Assembly (NCBI RefSeq): GCF_002865645.1
Contig: NW_020194693.1
Location: 1,458,278 to 1,522,277, forward strand
Source: Hyaloscypha bicolor E
Lineage: Eukaryota > Ascomycota > Leotiomycetes > Helotiales > Hyaloscyphaceae
Direction of reading: 5' to 3'
DNA length: 64,000 nt
Below the pieces are notes generated by a model. The model had not been told where the DNA came from, did no database searches, and saw only the letters and a list, made by a program, of their open reading frames with translations. Every line of letters starts with the position of its first letter. Positions within the stretch are counted from its first letter, which is position 1. Both the position numbers and the translations under genes were made by a program. This document shows, one piece after another, positions 59,204 to 64,000 of this stretch.

Positions 59204-62200
59204 TTAATTCCTTCTCTAGGCTCTTATTCCTAAGAGATCTGAGAAAACTATAAATAGCTTTACGAATAATTCCTTAAAACTTTTCTGGCTACTAGTTCTC
59301 TCTAAAAACTTCCTATAATTACTCTATTATTATACTAGATAATAGAATTAAAAATATAGTTTACTAATTTTGCTTAGTTAACTTGTAAATTACTTCTAAT
59401 TATTTCTTTTTATAAAAGTAATACGGGTATAGTATATATTATTAGATATAAAGCTCTTCTGGTCTTCTAATTAGTTTACAAATTCTAACTTAGTCTCTAT
59501 TTGCAAATAAATCATTATTCTATAGGCCTAAGAGCTTGAAAAAATTAATTCGATTTTCTGATTTGTTTATAAATCTCTTTTTTGGAATTTTTTAGATATT
59601 TCTAGTATAGAGCTAGTTCCGAATTCGTAATTACTATTTAGGAAAAGAATATTATAAAAAGGCCTTTCTTTTTTTACTAATTAATCTTTCTTTTCCTTAA
59701 TTATAATATTATATCTAGCTTCTCCTTATTTCTTGTCTTCTTTCTTTAAGCCTTTTTTAAGCTTCTTTAAGCTTCTTTAAACTTTATTTAAGCTTTATTC
59801 AAATTCCTTTCTAATTTTCTCTTTTACTATTTTATCTATTAAGATAAATACTTCTCTTAGTATTTATTAACCTATTACTATTTATTTGGCTAATATTCTT
59901 ATATTCTTAATTTGCTTTTATTATCTTTAATATTTCAAGAATATTACTAAGTTTCCCGACCTTACTTATATTAAAAGTAATAATTACTTAATATATAATT
60001 ACTACTACTTTAAGAATAAGAAATATAATTCTATAAGCTATAAATTCCTTCTTTTATTTCCTATTCTAATATTATCTAAAGTTCCTTAAATATATATAAT
60101 ATAATTAAACTGCCTTTTTTAAGCTATTAATATATATAGGCATTTTCTCTAACCTTTATCTAAAAGAGAAAAGGCTATTACTATTCTTTTTCTATACTAA
60201 ATTATATATATTTCTTATATTAAAGCTATTATTTAAGGCTAATAAATTCCTTTAATAATTCAAGAAATGAATTAAGTAATTCTTATTAGCTTAGTATAAA
60301 TATAAAGTATTCTTAATAGTATAGTTAATATTCTTTAGTATTAAGTAAGCTTATTTCTTTCTTATTTCTTACTAATAGCTAATAGCTTTATAGATTATTT
60401 TATTACTTATTTCTTATAATAATTCTAATAATAAGAATAGTATAAAGTAGTTATAAGAATAGGGTATTTATAGGATATAGAAATTAGAGTTTTTAGAGTT
60501 CTTAATAATTTTTATATAGTTTTTCTAAGAATAAATATATAGTTTTTAATAGTTTTCTAATAAAAGTATTTATTTTTTATATTTCTATTTAGCTAATAGT
60601 ATTATAATATTACTTTTTTCCAAGTATTCTTGTAATTCTTAAGCTATATTCTCTAGATTACTTAGTAGCTTCTATATATTATTTACTAATAAGTAATTCT
60701 TCTAATAAATAAGATACTTTCTTTATTTTTTATTTTTCTTATAGGCTATAATAGATTCTATCTCGAATTTCTCTTTATTCTTAATCTTAACTAGTTCTAG
60801 TTCTATTATAATACTAGCTTACGAGTATTATAGTTCTAAAAAAGAAATATAGAAAATATTATAGATCTAATATAATAGTAGTAATTTCAAGTAATATATT
60901 TATTTATATATTTCTATAATTTCTATAATTTTAAAGAGGCCGAGATATCTATTTACTAGCTTTATACTAGGTTATAGCTATTAAATATTCTTTATATAAA
61001 GTATAACTCTATTATATATATTAAACTTCTTATTAATATACTTCTTATTATAATACTTTTTCTATATATTTACTACTTCTTATTATTACTTCTCTAGTAT
61101 TTCCTATTCTATTTGAATTTTCTATATTTTTTCCTATATTACTAGTACCTTTTTTTCTAGAATATTATCTTTAATATATAATTTAATACTAGAATAGAAT
61201 TTATATAATATATAGAATAAAGAAATTTCTATTATTAAATATATAAAGTTATTATATATGAATTTTATAAAAGTAAGCTTTATTATCTAGTTATTTTATT
61301 AATAGCTAATATAATACCTCAAGTATTATTCTAGAATTCGATTTAGATTCTTTATTTATCTATTAGTTTATAAATAGAATACTATATTTAGTTATTATTA
61401 AATCTTTAAATAAAAGTATAAATTTAACTAGAACTTGCTTATAAAAACAGATTCTTTATTAGAGATTATATTTATAAATATACTAAAGTCTTTAATAATA
61501 TAATATATAAATAGCTCTATTAATTCAAGAATCGAGATTTCCTTAGTAATTAGAATATATTATATTATTTTCATATATTTATTAATAATAATAAGTATAG
61601 AATTATATATCTTATTATAAAACCTAAAAAGAAATAATTCTATATAGCAAATATTTTTTTATCTTAGTTTATTAATATATAAAACAAGTTTTAATATAGT
61701 TTTTTATATTCTTTTTTATACTTTACTAGAAGTATTTTCTTTAGAAAATCTCTAGTATCTTATTAATATTAAAATACTTATTTATAAGATTATTATAATT
61801 AGCTTATAATAATTCTTTTTTAAAAGCCGGCTTATCTAGTATATAAATAATACTCTAATATCTTAATAACCTAAATATATTAAGTTCCCAAGTCTTAATA
61901 GCTCTAATAAAGGTTTCTTTTAAAAACTATTTATATTACTAGTATTATATTAATAGATTAAGCCTTTAGTACTATAATAATAGTTTAAGTAATATTTCTC
62001 TGCTTTTCTTATATATTATTTCGGACCTATTTACTTATATAGCTAGAATTCGTAGTATATATTATTTATAACTAGTTATACTAGTAATAGGCTTAAGTAA
62101 TAGTATTTCTGGTACTATTTTATTACTAAAATAAACTTTCTTTTCGGATTTCCTTAGTATTTTACTAATTAAGAAATACCTATTTCTTTTTTTCTAGACC

Positions 62201-64000
62201 TTGAATTATAGTATTATAGAAATAATATAATATCTTATTACTATTACTTATAGGGCTTTCTATTCTATATTTTATAACTTATTATAAAATATAAATAATA
62301 AAGTATCTTTATTTATTTCTATTATAAAGTCTGGCTTTTTTAATAGCCTATTAATAAAATTATTATATTTTAGCTAGTATTTTAAGATAAAGTCAAAAAT
62401 AGCAAGCTTTTCTATTTATCTTATTTATTAATTATTTAGTTTTCTCTTAATTATAAAGTATTTTAAGTTATTATAATCTGTTTTAATAATAATAATATAT
62501 TAGATATATACTAGATAATACTATTAAGTATAAAATACTAGAATAATAATTAAGAGTTTAGAATTATATATTTTATATCTGTTTTTAATTATAGTTATTT
62601 TCTTTAAATAGAAAATAATAAAGTATTATCTGGCTTTTATTTTTTTACTAAAGAGCTAGGAAATTATATTTATAATTATAAATCCTAAAGTATTTATTTC
62701 TATATAAATCTTTAAGGCTAGATTAAAATAATAAAGAATTAGTACTATTATAAATATAATTTATAGTTTCTTAAAAGTATTATCTGCCTTATCTATTTAG
62801 CTAAAATAATATTATAGGTTTTTACTAGTTTTTAATAAATTAGTTAATTCTTTTATTATTCTAAAGTATTTATAAATAAATCTTTAATAAAAATTAGTAA
62901 AACCCAGAAATATTTAAACTTCTCGAATATTATTTTTTAGGGCTAGTTATTTCCTAATAGCTATAATCTAGCTAGCTTTTATGTCTATATTATCTGGGCT
63001 AATTATAAATTCCAGGAACTTTATTCTCTTTATATTAAACTTGTATTTTACTAAGTTTATAAAGAACTAGTATTATTATAATTACTCGAATATATATTAG
63101 ACTATTATTATATATTATTCTGGGTTCTCTAAATAAATAATATTTATAAGGCCTATTAGTATATAATTAATATATACCTGAAATATTACTAGAATATTAG
63201 ATAGTTTAATAAATATAATATATTTAGAATACTATTTTTTACTTATTATCTTCTTATATTTATAACTAATAGTAAATATCTCTCAAGTCTAGCTTTATAT
63301 ATATTTTTATTCTATAAAATCTATTTATTATTTTATTAATAAATAGTAATAGTATATAGTTCTTAATAATAATTCTATTTAGATTCTAGTAATTAATATA
63401 TAAATATAGGCTGTCTTTTTTCTTTAGAATAAATATAATTAGAGTACTAGCTAGGCTAATAAAATAATTGATTTATTTTTTCTCTAAGCTAGTATTAAGA
63501 TATTTCTAAAGAATTTCGAGCTTTCTTTCTAATAAAGTATATATAGGACTATATAGTAATTAGAATACTGGTTTTAGATTTATATAATATTCTATTATAT
63601 AATAATCGGATAATATACTTATAGCTTCTATAGAAAATACTTAAAAAAGATCTTAATACTTCTTGGAAAATATAATTATTCTATTAATAGTAATAGTAAT
63701 AACTTTTTAGCTATTTATTATAAAATAGGTAATTAATAGAAAAATATATATCTTATATTTTATTATTTTAGTAAACTTTCTAGTATTTAGAACTTTAATT
63801 TTCTATAATTAAATCTAGTATTTTTATATTACTTCTCTAAAGAAAATTAGGAAATTAATCTAGTAAAGCTATAGGAATCCAAGTATTATATTAATATAAT
63901 TTAGATTAAAATTATATAATATAAAATATATATTAGTCTTTTTTTAGTTCTCTAATATATTTTTAGTAATAACTTTAAGAATATAATCTTTATATAACTA
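58895..64000 (-). mobile_element. Ty3/Gypsy element copy B2 of the 21.9-kb family, cut by window end
   Basis: Colinear with the element at 21951-28939 and in the same orientation. It starts with a 309-bp LTR (58895-59203, the 3' LTR of a minus-strand element) and continues through pol to the window edge. It is more heavily RIP-mutated than copy A. Small deletions relative to copy A include 30 bp at about 63137 (the RT catalytic loop) and about 65 bp near 61640. The gag part and the other LTR lie beyond the window. Confidence 0.88.

Overview
The window looks like a chromosome segment of a filamentous ascomycete (Pezizomycotina; Leotiomycetes is my guess, from gene style only). Genes carry short spliceosomal introns (43-97 nt, GTAAGT-like donors, CTAAC/CTGAC-like branch points). 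Islands of normal composition alternate with very AT-rich blocks in which transposons are riddled with TAG/TAA codons, the footprint of repeat-induced point mutation (RIP; C-to-T and G-to-A).

Layout. 1-12.46 kb: AT-rich transposon graveyard with an LTR-element pair, an unmutated 233-bp solo LTR, a Tc1/mariner-type MITE, another solo LTR, and a RIP-mutated protein kinase relic on the minus strand. 12.5-21.4 kb: gene island with a cytochrome P450 pseudogene (+), a NirA/NIT-4-like Zn2Cys6 regulator with several reading-frame breaks (-), and an intact DUF2231-type membrane protein (+, three exons). 21.4-43.3 kb: a single NmrA-like NAD(P)-binding gene (-) split into three pieces by two transposons. 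One is a non-autonomous hAT (8-bp TSD TCCGAGCC) that itself contains a Ty3/Gypsy element (5-bp TSD CCTTA). The other is a 12.8-kb Ty3/Gypsy-like element (4-bp TSD ATAC) with a long unexplained ORF after pol. 44.0-52.3 kb: second gene island with a secreted protein built of five four-cysteine modules (-), two hypothetical proteins (+), a 2EXR-type protein (-), and a Fet4-type low-affinity metal permease (+). 52.3-56.9 kb: small islands between AT-rich blocks, with a TIR element, a weak small ORF, a hypothetical protein, and the truncated 3' end of a small cysteine-containing gene. 56.9-64 kb: AT-rich block with a pogo-type transposase relic and a second copy of the Ty3/Gypsy element of 21.9 kb, running off the window.

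The host genes do not form an obvious pathway. The P450, Zn2Cys6 regulator and NmrA-like gene are all broken and may be remains of a decayed metabolic locus (inference). Fet4, the DUF2231 protein and the five-module secreted protein read as intact. Several breaks are one- or two-base changes in short base runs, so some may be assembly errors. The transposon insertions are certain structural breaks, supported by exact target-site duplications and by the protein reading across the joins. No tRNA, rRNA or CRISPR array was seen.
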